From Gemmatimonas aurantiaca T-27 (GTDB lineage Bacteria; Gemmatimonadota; Gemmatimonadetes; Gemmatimonadales; Gemmatimonadaceae), in NCBI RefSeq assembly GCF_000010305.1, contig NC_012489.1, positions 4,099,646 through 4,163,645 on the forward strand: 64,000 nt of DNA, in the 5' to 3' direction. Numbering within the stretch: the stretch's first letter is position 1; every line of letters begins with the position of its first letter. The notes beneath the pieces are model-generated. The model did not search any database. It was not told where the DNA came from and saw nothing but the letters and a program-made list of their open reading frames with translations. Below are positions 51,032 to 60,731 of the stretch, piece after piece. The position numbers were made by a program, and so were the translations under genes.

Positions 51032-51840
51032 GCACGAAGCCCGAGCTCACGTTCGGCTATTCGCCCTGCCCCAATGATACGTTTGCGTTTCATGCGCTGA
51101 CGCATGGACTGATCGACGCGCCGTTCACCATCAAGCCGGTGCTGCTCGATATCGAGGAGCTCAATCGGCGGGCACACGATGGCGCGTTCGATCTCACCAA
51201 GCTGAGTGTGGGCGCGTTTGCCGCCGTCGGCGAACGGTATCGCCTGTTGCGTAGCGGCGCGGCGTTGGGCAAAGGAGTGGGGCCGTTGGTCGTGGCCCGT
51301 GCGCCCATGTCGTTCGAAGAGGCCATTGCCGGTGGCCCCATGGCCATTCCGGGACGCGAGACCACCGCGTATCGCCTGCTGCGTCTCGCGGCGCCGTCGC
51401 TCACCAACACCATCGAGCTGCGCTACGACCAGGTGCTGCGCGCGGTGGCCAACGCTGAAGTACATGCTGGGCTCATCATTCATGAAAGCCGCTTCACCTA
51501 TGCCGATCATGGGCTGCACAAGGTGATCGACCTGGGCGACTGGTGGGAGCACGAGACACAGTTACCGGTGCCACTGGCCGGCATCTGTGCGCGGTCAGAT
51601 ATGGATCCGACCCTGGCCAACGCTGCCGAACAGGCCATCCGCGCCTCGGTGCAGTACGCGTTCGACCATCCCGAGACGAGCCGCGACTACGTGCGTGCGC
51701 ATGCGCAGGAGATGTCGGCCGAAGTGTGTGCGCAGCACATCGCCCTGTACGTGAACGAACATTCGCTGGATATTGGCGCCGAAGGATTGGCAGCCATCGA
51801 TCGTCTGGTGGCCGTGGACCGACCTGCCTCCGTCGCATAA
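51028..51840 (+). CDS. mqnD: 1,4-dihydroxy-6-naphthoate synthase
   Basis: A 270-residue protein of the MqnA/MqnD periplasmic-binding-like family: FGYSPCPNDTFAFHAL N-terminus, DIEELNRRAHDGAFDLTKLSVGA, GRETTAY, and HAGLIIHESRFTY with the catalytic-region His. These motifs are those of MqnD rather than MqnA. It converts cyclic dehypoxanthine futalosine to 1,4-dihydroxy-6-naphthoate. GTG start at 51028 overlaps the fabF stop (GTGA). Confidence 0.92.
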   Translation: MSTKPELTFGYSPCPNDTFAFHALTHGLIDAPFTIKPVLLDIEELNRRAHDGAFDLTKLSVGAFAAVGERYRLLRSGAALGKGVGPLVVARAPMSFEEAIAGGPMAIPGRETTAYRLLRLAAPSLTNTIELRYDQVLRAVANAEVHAGLIIHESRFTYADHGLHKVIDLGDWWEHETQLPVPLAGICARSDMDPTLANAAEQAIRASVQYAFDHPETSRDYVRAHAQEMSAEVCAQHIALYVNEHSLDIGAEGLAAIDRLVAVDRPASVA

Positions 51841-51863
51841 CACCGCCTCCCACGCGAACGATC

Positions 51864-52238
51864 ATGGCCACCCAGGACGATGTGCGTCGCATTGCCCTGT
51901 CGTTGCCGGGCGCCGAGGAGGCGGACGATCGTTTCGCGTTTCAGGTGCTGGTGAAGGACAAGCCCAAGGGGTTCACCTGGGTGTGGCTGGAACGGATCGA
52001 CCCGAAAAAGGCGCGCATTCCCAATCCGCGATTTCTGGGTGTACGCACCAGCAGTGTGGCCGAGCGGGATCTGATGATTGCCGCCGAGCCGCGGATTTTC
52101 TTCACAGAGCCACACTACAACGGATATCCCGCGGTGCTGGTACGTCTTGAAGAGATTCCGATGGCGCAGCTCGAGGTGATCCTGGTGGAAGGGTGGCGCC
52201 ATGTTGCGCCGCGGGAGCTGAGCGCGCTGGTGGAGTAG
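51864..52238 (+). CDS. MmcQ/YjbR family protein
   Basis: A 124-residue protein with the YjbR/CyaY-like fold signature: VRRIALSLPGAEEADDRFAFQVL near the start and TEPHYNGYPAVLVRL, with a C-terminal LVEGWRHVAPRELSAL. Family proteins are small, cytoplasmic, and often described as DNA-binding without firm function. It may be co-transcribed with mqnD (23-bp gap). Confidence 0.85.
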   Translation: MATQDDVRRIALSLPGAEEADDRFAFQVLVKDKPKGFTWVWLERIDPKKARIPNPRFLGVRTSSVAERDLMIAAEPRIFFTEPHYNGYPAVLVRLEEIPMAQLEVILVEGWRHVAPRELSALVE

Positions 52239-52285
52239 CCCGCCATTCGTCGGTAGCGAACACGCCGGACAGGAGACGCACCCCT

Positions 52286-53038
52286 ATGATCATGCGCCGT
52301 TCACTCAAGCGCCGCGCCGCATTGGTATCGGTCCTGCTGGCCCTGGTGGCCGCACCCATCGCCTGGTCGCAGCGCGGGCGCATGTTCATCGAGCCCAACG
52401 TGCCCTACGACGGCCGCTTCACCTTCGTGCGCCTGCGCTACACGCAGGGCTATCGCATGGCCTGGAGCGCGGACTACCCGGCCATGGAACGCAACTTCAT
52501 GGCCATCCTGGGTGACTTGTCGACCCTGAAGCTGCACCGCAAGGGCAGCAATGTGCACACACTCGACGACCCCGAACTGGCGCGCTACCCGGTCGCCTAC
52601 CTCACCGAGCCGGGCTACTGGTATCCCACCGACGAAGAAGCGGCCGCACTACGCCAGTGGATTCTCAAGGGCGGATTCCTGATCGTGGATGATTTTTACT
52701 TTGACCGGCAGTGGGAGGTCTTTGAGGCAGGCATGAAGAAAGTGCTGCCTGAAGGGCGCATCGAGCAGCTCGATGTTTCCCATCCGGTGTTCAATTCGTT
52801 CTTTCAGATCAAGACGCTCGATGGCATGACCCATCCGGCCACACGGTCGGCCAAGGCCGTGTACCTGGGCATCCACGAAAACAACGATCCTCGGCAACGG
52901 CTGCAGGTGGTCATCAACTTCAACAACGACATCGGCGACTACATGGAGTGGTCCGGCGAGGGATGGTATCCCGTCAATCTCTCCAACGATGCCTACAAGT
53001 TCGCGACCAACTACGTGGTGTACGGATTGACCCATTGA
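52286..53038 (+). CDS. DUF4159 family protein, secreted
   Basis: A 250-residue protein with a signal peptide (cleavage near IAWSQR). DUF4159 signatures: RFTFVRLRYTQGYRMAW, EPGYWYPTDEEAAALRQWILKGGFLIVDDF and a C-terminal NDIGDYMEWSG. The fold is glutamine-amidotransferase-like. These proteins often accompany MoxR/DUF58 genes; none is next to it here. Function unknown. Confidence 0.85.
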   Translation: MIMRRSLKRRAALVSVLLALVAAPIAWSQRGRMFIEPNVPYDGRFTFVRLRYTQGYRMAWSADYPAMERNFMAILGDLSTLKLHRKGSNVHTLDDPELARYPVAYLTEPGYWYPTDEEAAALRQWILKGGFLIVDDFYFDRQWEVFEAGMKKVLPEGRIEQLDVSHPVFNSFFQIKTLDGMTHPATRSAKAVYLGIHENNDPRQRLQVVINFNNDIGDYMEWSGEGWYPVNLSNDAYKFATNYVVYGLTH

Positions 53039-53084
53039 TCCGGAATGTCCTCCTCACTTCCCTCCCAGTTCAAGAGACGCTCGA

Positions 53085-54623
53085 GTGCCGATTATCACTT
53101 ATGACGCTTGGATGAAGGATACGGCCCGAATCGGCCGCTCCCGCAGTGCAGAAATCAAGGCGATTGACGCCGCCTTCCTGGAACTCGAGAAGCTCGGCAC
53201 GGAACCGTCTCGGCAGAAGCTGATCAAGGCCTTTGAAGCCTGGAAGAAGAAGGAAGGCCCCGGGGATGCATGGAAGCGCAGTGGACGCAATCATCTGCGC
53301 GCCGTGGACAAGCTGGCCGCCATGCTCGATGGCAAGGGTGACGACGACGACGCGTTCAGCTCCGGTCGTGTCCCCGACTTCATGCACGAAGAACTGATCA
53401 ACGCGCGTCTTGGCGTGTTGTATCTGTTCAGCCGCGTGAGTGTGGCGCCGGGCATGTTCAAGATGGTGCTGGAAGGCGGATTCGATATTGCCGGTCAGTC
53501 CATGGACATCGGCGGTTCCAGCGATTCCGACAAGAACATCGTGGGCAAGGTCGGCAAGGGCATGGGGCCCGTGGGTTGGGTCGGCAACAAGATCGAAGGC
53601 AAGCTGATTCCACAGAACGTGCCCAAGAACGTCTACCTGCCCCAGGGCGCCAAGCCGAGCATCGAGGCGGGCCTCACGGCCACGAACGTCACGTCGGAGC
53701 AGATCCTGCGTGACGCCGAGCGCGCCGAGGCCTTGTCCAAGCGGTCCAACCTGCAGGTGGTGAAGGACAAGCTGCAGCAGTGGTTCGACATGCTGGTGGA
53801 GAAAGTGAAGGAGATCGTGCGCCAGAAGTTCGGCACGGTGGAAGGCATCACCGGCATGATCAAGACACTGGTCAAGGGCATCGTGTCGGTGGTGGCGTCC
53901 AAGGCCGCCCCGTTTGTGGGCGCCGGCATGGACATCGCGCGCGGCGTGGGCAAGACCATCGATGCCGCTATCACGCGCTTCAAGGCGTGGAAGGATGGAC
54001 GTGATGTGGAAGTGGGCCAGGGACATCCGGCCACCATCGTGCAGTCCATCACCCGCGCGATGACGCTCAGCCTGTTCGAAGGGCTGTATCAGACGATGAA
54101 GGGCGCCGGCGCGCTGGCCATGGATGTCGTGGGCTTCGGTGCCGGTGCCATCGTGAACCTGTGCGTTTCGGCCACCGAACTCGTTGTGAAGTTCATCTGG
54201 CGTCTGGTGGAAACGGTGCGCATCAACGCGTTCTGCGCGCAGGCACGTGGACATTGGGAAAACAGCCAGTCGCTCGACGCCATTCACCGTCGCCCGTTTG
54301 CGTTCAGCGAATGGTATCGGGACTATGCGCTCAACATCCCGCTGATCTCGGTGCTCACGCTCAACACCGGCATCTGCGGCGACAAGATGCGCTACCTGAG
54401 CATGTTCAAGTCGGGTGGGCAGATCAGCAGCAATGATTTCCAGAACGGCGTGCGTTTCCTCGACAACCTCAAGCCGTGGGGCGCCGACTACATCAAGTCG
54501 GCCGGTTATTCCCTGCGCTCGGGTGGTGACGTGCTGGTGGATCGCCTGATCAACAAGCTGGCCACGTCACACGAGAAGGAGAAGCAGGCCTACGACTACG
54601 TGCTCGACGCACTCAAGTCGTAG
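53085..54623 (+). CDS. Hypothetical 512-residue protein
   Basis: I do not recognise the family. GTG start at 53085, 46 bp after the DUF4159 gene. The protein has no signal peptide. Residues 1-90 are charged and helical; a central stretch (about 250-300, GMIKTLVKGIVSVVASKAAPF) and another at 345-385 (GAGALAMDVVGFGAGAIVNL) are amphipathic or hydrophobic, like pore-forming or membrane-inserting toxins. The C-terminus (YIKSAGYSLRSGGDVLVDRL) is helical. It is convergent with a papain-fold toxin-like gene. A secreted effector is possible but unproven. Confidence 0.6.
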   Translation: MPIITYDAWMKDTARIGRSRSAEIKAIDAAFLELEKLGTEPSRQKLIKAFEAWKKKEGPGDAWKRSGRNHLRAVDKLAAMLDGKGDDDDAFSSGRVPDFMHEELINARLGVLYLFSRVSVAPGMFKMVLEGGFDIAGQSMDIGGSSDSDKNIVGKVGKGMGPVGWVGNKIEGKLIPQNVPKNVYLPQGAKPSIEAGLTATNVTSEQILRDAERAEALSKRSNLQVVKDKLQQWFDMLVEKVKEIVRQKFGTVEGITGMIKTLVKGIVSVVASKAAPFVGAGMDIARGVGKTIDAAITRFKAWKDGRDVEVGQGHPATIVQSITRAMTLSLFEGLYQTMKGAGALAMDVVGFGAGAIVNLCVSATELVVKFIWRLVETVRINAFCAQARGHWENSQSLDAIHRRPFAFSEWYRDYALNIPLISVLTLNTGICGDKMRYLSMFKSGGQISSNDFQNGVRFLDNLKPWGADYIKSAGYSLRSGGDVLVDRLINKLATSHEKEKQAYDYVLDALKS

Positions 54624-54640
54624 GCCTCACCGCCGCGCAC

Positions 54641-56071
54641 TCACATCGGGAAGAAAAACACCCGATTGAGTTGCGCCGGATTCACCGCCACCACACGTCC
54701 CGGCTCGGTGTGATCCACATAGCGGATGGTGCCGTTACGGTTCTGGGCATTGAACACGTGTCCCCGCACGTCGGTCATGCCCGGCACCGTCCCAGGTCGG
54801 TATTCCACGAACACCAGCCCCTGGGATCCGATTCCCTCGCGCTCGAGCAATCGGTTGATGTCATTCATCGATCCCATCTGCACGGGCTGTCCACGCCAGA
54901 TCTCATCGAGTTGTTCGGGCGTGTAGCTCCCCGTGCGGCGCGGGGCAAACCCGTTGCCGCGCGGCTCGAGCCGGGCAAAGATCTGCTCGGGGGTGTGCGC
55001 CATATCGTCGCCAAATCCGCCGGGTCGTGTGTCGGGATACACACCGCGCACACCACCGGGCATGTCATCGGCCACACCACCGGCGGCCTTGAACAGATCG
55101 GCTTCGGCCATCGCGCCCGGGAAACAGGCATTGGTGGCAAAACACGGCTGCGGCGGCGTGCCGCTGCCATAGCTCCGATTCTGCCGCAACGTGCGCTCGA
55201 TGGAGCCCTTCACCTGACGGCGCGCGGTGGCCACACGACGCACACGTTCTGCCGCTTTCTCCACCGCATTGATCTGCCGCAGCGCACCGGCGCGATTGAG
55301 ACCACCGGCGGGCAGCACATTGGGCAGGTTCTTGCCGATGAACCGTGACGGATTGGCCTTGAACTCCTTGAGCGCCTGCTCGGCCGCCGCGCGCAACTGC
55401 CGATGATTGTCGGTGTTGTCGTTGGTGAGATAGTCGGCCAGTGACTGTGCCATCTGCTGCAGTGGCACGCCGGGGCGCTGCGACAGAAACTGCAGTGTCT
55501 CTCCGGCCCAGTCGGCGAGACCTCCCACAAACTCCGCGCCCGGATTGCCGGCTGTGGTGGTGTGGAGTTCATCGGCGATGACATTCATCTCGGCGCCCAG
55601 CTTGAACACCCGCGCACTTTCATCGGTGGCCAGAATGGGTGGTTCGGTTTCGGCCGGTGGCGTGGGCGTGCCGCGATCCGTTTCTGCTGGAGGACGCGAT
55701 ACGGGGCGCGATGTGCACGCCCCACGAACGATATCGATGTTGGCCTTGGTGTGACGCGCCATCTCGTCACTGCGCGCATCGTGGACGGGCTGGATGGCCG
55801 TTTCCCGCTTGTCCATCGCCGCCCGTCGGCAGGACTGTGCCTGCGATGACGATGGTCGCCCCACCGAGCAGGCGCGGTGGTCCTTGTTGTACTGATTGTT
55901 CACATCCACGACACGCTTGTTGATTGCCGCGAGGTTGTCAGCGTGTTGTGTGCGTTCGGCGCGGCGGGCTTCATCGCAGGCGCGCGCATCAGTCTGCGCC
56001 ACCACTGGGCGAGCCATCAGCAGAAACAGCAGGGCGCGTGCGTAGGGTGCACCGCGCAGGACCGCGAGCAT
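54641..56071 (-). CDS. Secreted papain-fold (Tox-PL-like) protein
   Basis: A 476-residue protein with a signal peptide (cleavage near PVVAQT). Residues 25-120 hold paired Cys in a helical region; 125-145 is a Pro/Thr linker. The C-terminal domain (about 305-476) has a Cys pair (PCFATNACF, Cys310/Cys316), RGHVFNAQNRNGTIRYVDH with His438 and Asp453, matching the Cys-His-Asp order of papain-fold toxins (Tox-PL) of polymorphic toxin systems. No immunity gene is evident next to it. It may be a released toxin domain or a housekeeping deamidase-like enzyme. Confidence 0.6.
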   Translation of the reverse strand: MLAVLRGAPYARALLFLLMARPVVAQTDARACDEARRAERTQHADNLAAINKRVVDVNNQYNKDHRACSVGRPSSSQAQSCRRAAMDKRETAIQPVHDARSDEMARHTKANIDIVRGACTSRPVSRPPAETDRGTPTPPAETEPPILATDESARVFKLGAEMNVIADELHTTTAGNPGAEFVGGLADWAGETLQFLSQRPGVPLQQMAQSLADYLTNDNTDNHRQLRAAAEQALKEFKANPSRFIGKNLPNVLPAGGLNRAGALRQINAVEKAAERVRRVATARRQVKGSIERTLRQNRSYGSGTPPQPCFATNACFPGAMAEADLFKAAGGVADDMPGGVRGVYPDTRPGGFGDDMAHTPEQIFARLEPRGNGFAPRRTGSYTPEQLDEIWRGQPVQMGSMNDINRLLEREGIGSQGLVFVEYRPGTVPGMTDVRGHVFNAQNRNGTIRYVDHTEPGRVVAVNPAQLNRVFFFPM

Positions 56072-56158
56072 CGAAATCTCCGGAAGGCGTCACTCGAAGT
56101 TGCCGCTTCCGGGCCGATGCACAAGTGCGCGCTGCGCCAACCAGGGTCTGAATGCCAA

Positions 56159-56191
56159 CGTGGCCCCCACCGGTATTCGGCAGGGGCCACG
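56159..56191 (-). terminator. Terminator-like hairpin downstream of DUF5916 gene
   Basis: CGTGGCCCC (56159-56167) and GGGGCCACG (56183-56191) form a 9-bp stem with a 15-base loop, about 20 bp past the stop of the DUF5916 gene. The T-tract after it is short, so termination may be weak. Confidence 0.65.
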
Positions 56192-56210
56192 CATTCTCAC
56201 CGTCTCTGCA

Positions 56211-58787
56211 CTAGCGACCGAGCCAGTAGCTGGCCTTGATCAGGAAGACGTTATCGGGGCGGCGCGCGAAGATGTTGCCGTACGCATCCGTCACGCCGCG
56301 GCGATCGAGATTGGTATCGCTGGCATCGCGTCCCTGCGTCCACACGAAGAACAGCACCGAACCCGGGCGATACTCCCAGCGCACGACATTATTGGTGCGC
56401 ATCTGGCCCACCCGGAAGCCGGCCGGCGCGCCGCGCGTGGTGTACGGGCGAAAGCGTTCATCACGTTCCGACGAGCGACCGTTGGCCAGTGCACGCCAGT
56501 CGGTGTATTCGCCATTGCTGACGAACGGCTGCAGATAGCTCTCGAAGCTCAGCGTGGGCGTGATGGTGTAGTTCATGCGCATCGTCACCGAACTGGTGGA
56601 CTGATACAGGCGCGCAAACGTGAACGACGTGACCCCACCATCCACGTAATTGCCGTTCCACTGCTGGTCGTCGATGTTGCGCGTGTAATTCAGGTTGATG
56701 CTGCCGTTGAACTGCGAACCCACGCGCACATTCGCCCCACCGTGCACGTTCCAGTTGCTGCCGAGCCCGTCGAGCCGTCGACCCACATTGCCACCGATGT
56801 TGGGGGCAAAGTTCCGACGGCTGTCGCCGTTGATGTTGAACCAGCTATTCAGCGTCTTCGGCTTGAACAACGCCGGGCCACCACGCGCGTCCCGATCGGA
56901 GTACGCGGTGATGAGGTTGTTGAACCCGATGCCGCCGTTGGCGCTCCAGAAGTTCTTGAACTCACCCCAGCCGTTCACATTGCCGCCGTTGCCCAGCATC
57001 ATGCCGTCGGTGTTGCTGAAGCCCCAGGCATTGAAGTTGAGGTTCGCGCGACGGAACATGCCCACCGGGGTCACGGGGCGCAGCCCCATCCACATGGACG
57101 CGCCGGCTTCATCACTGCGGGTACGGAAGCCCACATCGTTGATCTCGAAGCCCGGGGCCATGTACCACGCGGACGTGCTCAGGCGGGTGATGCCACCTCC
57201 CTGCTTCTCGAGGGAGCCCTGCATCATCCATCCCGTGAGACTGGTGCGCGTGCTGTCGAAATCGATGTGCTCCGCATCGGGACGCTGATACAGATGACCA
57301 TTGGAACGCTGCGTGAGCGCGATGGCCTGCGCCGTACCGGCCACATGCGAACCCGCCAACTGACTGCTCACCTGCCAACGATCGCCGGCAAACCGATGCC
57401 GTGCATCGAGGCCGCCGGTCCAAGCATTGCCACGCAGGAAATTGCGCGTCCACTGGTCGGTCTGGCGCGCCGTATTGGTCACCATGAGACCGATACCGCT
57501 GTTTCCTCCGCGCAGATCCTGCTGCAGACGCAGCACGCCATAGTTGGTGCGCGGTTCGATGGTGCGCTGCTGGGTGCCCATCTCTTCCTGCGTCACGGCA
57601 TCGATCAGACCAATGGAGAGGCCGTTGCCCAATCGGCCGGTGACCTTGGCCGCGCCCAGAATACGCGACTGCAGGGGAGATGCGGCGTCACCATAGGTGC
57701 TGCGCATCTGCGGCGAGCGACCGATGCGACGCGAGTAAAACAGGCCGGTACACTGCCCGTCGTTGCAATCGATGTCGTAGCGGAAGATGCCACTGCCTTC
57801 GAGAAAGAACGGACGACGCTCGGCGAAGAACTGTTCGAATGCGCTGAGGTTGAGCACACCCGGATCGGCTTCCACCTGACCGAAGTCGGGGTTCACCGCC
57901 GCATCGAGCGTGATGTTGGACGTGAGACCGAGCTTGACGTCGGCCCCGATCTGTGAGGCGGCCGCGTTGCGCGGCGTACCATCACCACGCGGGCTCGCAC
58001 CATAGCGCCCCACCGTGTAAGGCTGCAGTTCCATACGACGTGGCGCCGACAACTCCGCGAAGCCCGCCATCGGCTGCCACTGACTCACCATGCCGGTGCG
58101 TGAACGACGAAACAGCGGCCACGATATGCGTTCACCGCGGCGCGCGATGCGACGCATCAGCAGCAGACCAAAGGTGTTGTCACCACTGGGCACATACCGC
58201 AACTGACTCAGCGGAATGCGATACTCGGCCGTCCAGCCCAGCGAATCGATCTGCGCTGCGCCCTCCCACACCGCGTTCCATCCCCAGTCTTCATTGCCAT
58301 CGTTGAAGACGTAACCATCGGACATGGTGCCGGCCGGCGTGAGGCGGAACATGTAGCCGGTGCGCTTGTCGTTGTACGAATCCACGCCGAGGATGATGTC
58401 GTCGGAGAGCGCCATGCCGTCGCGGCGCTGCAGCACCGACAAGATGCTGTCGGGATGCGGATCGTAGTTGCGCACGAGCACATACAGGTTGCGTGAGTCG
58501 TAGGCGACCCGCGCTTCGGTGCGGAACGACGGATCGCCGTCCTCCGTGGGTTCGAACTGGCGGAATTCCGTGATGGCACGGGCAGTCTTCCAGATATCGT
58601 CGTCGGCACTGCCGTCGATACGGGGGGCACGAACGGCACGCTCGGGGCTTGCCAGGGGTGCGGGATCTCCGGCGCGCGGGGCGCTGGCACGGAGAACCGT
58701 CGTCGACGCGACCTGTGCGCTGGCCGGTGACTGGGCCAGGACGGACGTGGACGCGACGAACGGCAGAAGGAATGCGACAAGCCGCAT
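56211..58787 (-). CDS. DUF5916 family outer-membrane protein with CBM9-like domain
   Basis: An 858-residue protein with a signal peptide. Residues about 50-240 are a CBM9/DOMON-like beta-sandwich (APRIDGSADDDIWKTA; YDSRNLYVLVRNYDPHPDS). The rest is a predicted outer-membrane beta-barrel, ending YWLGR with a terminal aromatic-rich strand. FAERRPFFLEGSGIF and GLLLMRRIARRGE are DUF5916 landmarks. The family is abundant in Gemmatimonadota and Bacteroidota and probably acts at the outer membrane, for glycan or protein uptake/secretion. Monocistronic with a terminator hairpin. Confidence 0.9.
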   Translation of the reverse strand: MRLVAFLLPFVASTSVLAQSPASAQVASTTVLRASAPRAGDPAPLASPERAVRAPRIDGSADDDIWKTARAITEFRQFEPTEDGDPSFRTEARVAYDSRNLYVLVRNYDPHPDSILSVLQRRDGMALSDDIILGVDSYNDKRTGYMFRLTPAGTMSDGYVFNDGNEDWGWNAVWEGAAQIDSLGWTAEYRIPLSQLRYVPSGDNTFGLLLMRRIARRGERISWPLFRRSRTGMVSQWQPMAGFAELSAPRRMELQPYTVGRYGASPRGDGTPRNAAASQIGADVKLGLTSNITLDAAVNPDFGQVEADPGVLNLSAFEQFFAERRPFFLEGSGIFRYDIDCNDGQCTGLFYSRRIGRSPQMRSTYGDAASPLQSRILGAAKVTGRLGNGLSIGLIDAVTQEEMGTQQRTIEPRTNYGVLRLQQDLRGGNSGIGLMVTNTARQTDQWTRNFLRGNAWTGGLDARHRFAGDRWQVSSQLAGSHVAGTAQAIALTQRSNGHLYQRPDAEHIDFDSTRTSLTGWMMQGSLEKQGGGITRLSTSAWYMAPGFEINDVGFRTRSDEAGASMWMGLRPVTPVGMFRRANLNFNAWGFSNTDGMMLGNGGNVNGWGEFKNFWSANGGIGFNNLITAYSDRDARGGPALFKPKTLNSWFNINGDSRRNFAPNIGGNVGRRLDGLGSNWNVHGGANVRVGSQFNGSINLNYTRNIDDQQWNGNYVDGGVTSFTFARLYQSTSSVTMRMNYTITPTLSFESYLQPFVSNGEYTDWRALANGRSSERDERFRPYTTRGAPAGFRVGQMRTNNVVRWEYRPGSVLFFVWTQGRDASDTNLDRRGVTDAYGNIFARRPDNVFLIKASYWLGR

Positions 58788-58982
58788 GGAGGGCTGCAGA
58801 CGGAGGCGAAGGGCGGGATGGTGAGTGCTGGTTGGACGGCATCAACCACAAAAGGGTTGGAAGCACGCCCGATCATGAACTCACGCACGAAGCTCGCGGT
58901 CACTGCGATGCACACATCATACGCGAGGTGTGCCTCAGCGACCCAGTGCCCCAACGGGCCCCCGATCAGCAGGGTTTCATGT

Positions 58983-60023
58983 CTACGTGTTCCGGACGTC
59001 TTGTGCATGCCGCGCGTTGCGGCTCGCGCGCAGCAATGCCAGACCCAGTGTCCATTGCCCTTCACCGGTGTGCAGGTGCACGGTGCCCGCGCGCATCTGC
59101 GCATATACCTGCTCGAGCAACAACGCGTCGTCTTCACGACTGGTGGTGTCACCGCGATGGCCACGATGATGCGCCATTTGCAGAAACAACGTGCCGGACA
59201 GTGCTGCGGCGATGCGCTGTGACCACACAAAACGCGGTGGCAACATGGCGATCGTCGAGCGATCGACGGATTCGATGTCTTGCCTATCAGTCGCCTGATC
59301 GTACGCCCACAGCAGTGCGGCACTGGCGTCCGCATCCATGCGCAGAAAGACGGCCGCCGTGGCGAGATCGTAGTACGGATCATTGATCGCCGCACTCTGC
59401 CAATCGAGCAGCACCAGGCGATCGCCCGCGCAGGCGATGTTGGTGGGATTGACGTCGTTGTGACTCAACACCGGCGCCCGATCGGTGAGCGGTGGCGCCT
59501 CTTCGAGCAGTGCGTGCACGTGCGCATGCACCCACGCAGGCAGCGCACCGATGTCGTGAGCGGCGTGATGCACCGTCCTCAGTACGGCCTGTGGATCGGC
59601 CCGTGGCATGGCATGCAACGGCCCTTCGAGTGGCAGGTCGTGCACCCGCCGAATCGTGCCCGCGAACTGCGCGAGTGCCGCAGCGCGCGTGGCCGGGTTT
59701 CCGTAGCGAGCGGCAAACGGAATGTCGCCGGCGATCAGCTCGCTGAGCACCGCCCGTCGTTCGGCGTCGTGATGCACAACCTGCGGCGCGGCCCCCACCT
59801 CGGCCGCCGCGCGCTGCACGGCGACGGCCAATGTCCATGTGGCCAATGGCTCCTGCACGGAGGTGCGCTTGAGGACAAACGCGCCGTGACGGGTGGTCAC
59901 CCGGTGTACGGAGGCACCCGATTGGCCGACCGCGATCGGCGCGAAATCCACGACATCCGCGTCGTCCGATTCGGCGGCGCTGGTCCATTCGGGAGGCAGG
60001 CAGGCCTTGAGCTCAGAATTCAT
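58983..60023 (-). CDS. APH-family phosphotransferase
   Basis: A 346-residue kinase-like protein. VLSHNDVNPTNIACAG is the catalytic loop (Asp in HNDVNPTN) and LVLLDWQSAAINDPYYDLAT the metal-binding DW motif; FVLKRTS carries the ATP-binding Lys. Substrates of this family range from aminoglycosides to choline and homoserine. Start ATG 60023 is close to a palindrome that could be its operator. The 195 bp between this gene and the DUF5916 gene hold nothing supported. Confidence 0.85.
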   Translation of the reverse strand: MNSELKACLPPEWTSAAESDDADVVDFAPIAVGQSGASVHRVTTRHGAFVLKRTSVQEPLATWTLAVAVQRAAAEVGAAPQVVHHDAERRAVLSELIAGDIPFAARYGNPATRAAALAQFAGTIRRVHDLPLEGPLHAMPRADPQAVLRTVHHAAHDIGALPAWVHAHVHALLEEAPPLTDRAPVLSHNDVNPTNIACAGDRLVLLDWQSAAINDPYYDLATAAVFLRMDADASAALLWAYDQATDRQDIESVDRSTIAMLPPRFVWSQRIAAALSGTLFLQMAHHRGHRGDTTSREDDALLLEQVYAQMRAGTVHLHTGEGQWTLGLALLRASRNARHAQDVRNT

Positions 60024-60039
60024 GGGTATATTATTACCC
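60024..60039. promoter_or_regulatory. Inverted repeat in divergent promoter
   Basis: GGGTA-TATTAT-TACCC lies directly upstream of the kinase start and 40 bp from the divergent DUF2239 start. The AT-rich centre could be a shared promoter or operator. No linked regulator. Confidence 0.45.
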
Positions 60040-60079
60040 GGATAAAACGCGGTGTCCACCCGCCCTTCAACTGCAAACC

Positions 60080-60691
60080 GTGTCCCTACCACAAACCTCT
60101 GCACCCCCCGCGCCGCGGCCATCGCTGACGCTGTTCGAAGGTTACCAGGTGCTGGCGCGTGGCTCGCACGTGGTGGTGGCACAGGCACTGGCGGCCGCGA
60201 TTCGCGAGCGTCGAAACGGGCCTGTGCTGGCCTTCGACGACCACACCGGCCAAGTGGTGGATCTCGACTGGCGCGGCAGCGACGGGGAGATTGCGGTGCG
60301 TTATGCGGCACCCGAGGCGCCGGCGACATCGACCGAGGAGGCGTCGAGCACGAAGGCACGCGGTCCCGGTCGGCCTCGACTGGGCGTGACGGCCCGCGAG
60401 GTCACCCTGCTGCCATCACACTGGGAATGGTTGGCCACGCAGCGTGGCGGTGCGTCGGTGACGCTGCGCCGCTTGGTCGACGACGCGCGCCGCGCCAGTG
60501 CGACGGCGGACCGTGCACGGGCGGCGCGTGACGCGACGTACCGATTTCTGCATGCCATCGGCGGAGACCTGCCCGGATTTGAAGAGGTGTCCCGGGCCCT
60601 CTTCGCCGATGATCAGCTACGGATGGAGGCGCTCATGGTGAATTGGCCAGCGGACGTGCGTGGATATGCGCAACGCCTGCTGTCCACTTGA
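60080..60691 (+). CDS. DUF2239 family protein
   Basis: A 203-residue protein with GTG start. N-terminal half LFEGYQVLARGSHVVVAQAL; a Pro-Arg rich linker (ARGPGRPRLGV, AT-hook-like) and the C-terminal VTLLPSHWEWLATQRGGASVTLRRLVDDAR, which is the DUF2239 signature. GRPRLG suggests DNA binding. Function unknown. Confidence 0.8.
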   Translation: MSLPQTSAPPAPRPSLTLFEGYQVLARGSHVVVAQALAAAIRERRNGPVLAFDDHTGQVVDLDWRGSDGEIAVRYAAPEAPATSTEEASSTKARGPGRPRLGVTAREVTLLPSHWEWLATQRGGASVTLRRLVDDARRASATADRARAARDATYRFLHAIGGDLPGFEEVSRALFADDQLRMEALMVNWPADVRGYAQRLLST

Positions 60692-60731
60692 TGCACTTTC
60701 ATCGGTACACCATGGGATCACCATCGAATTA

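Noticed and set aside
56100..57956. 618-codon plus-strand open frame opposite the DUF5916 gene
   Set aside because: Shadow of the barrel protein; no motif and no upstream signals.
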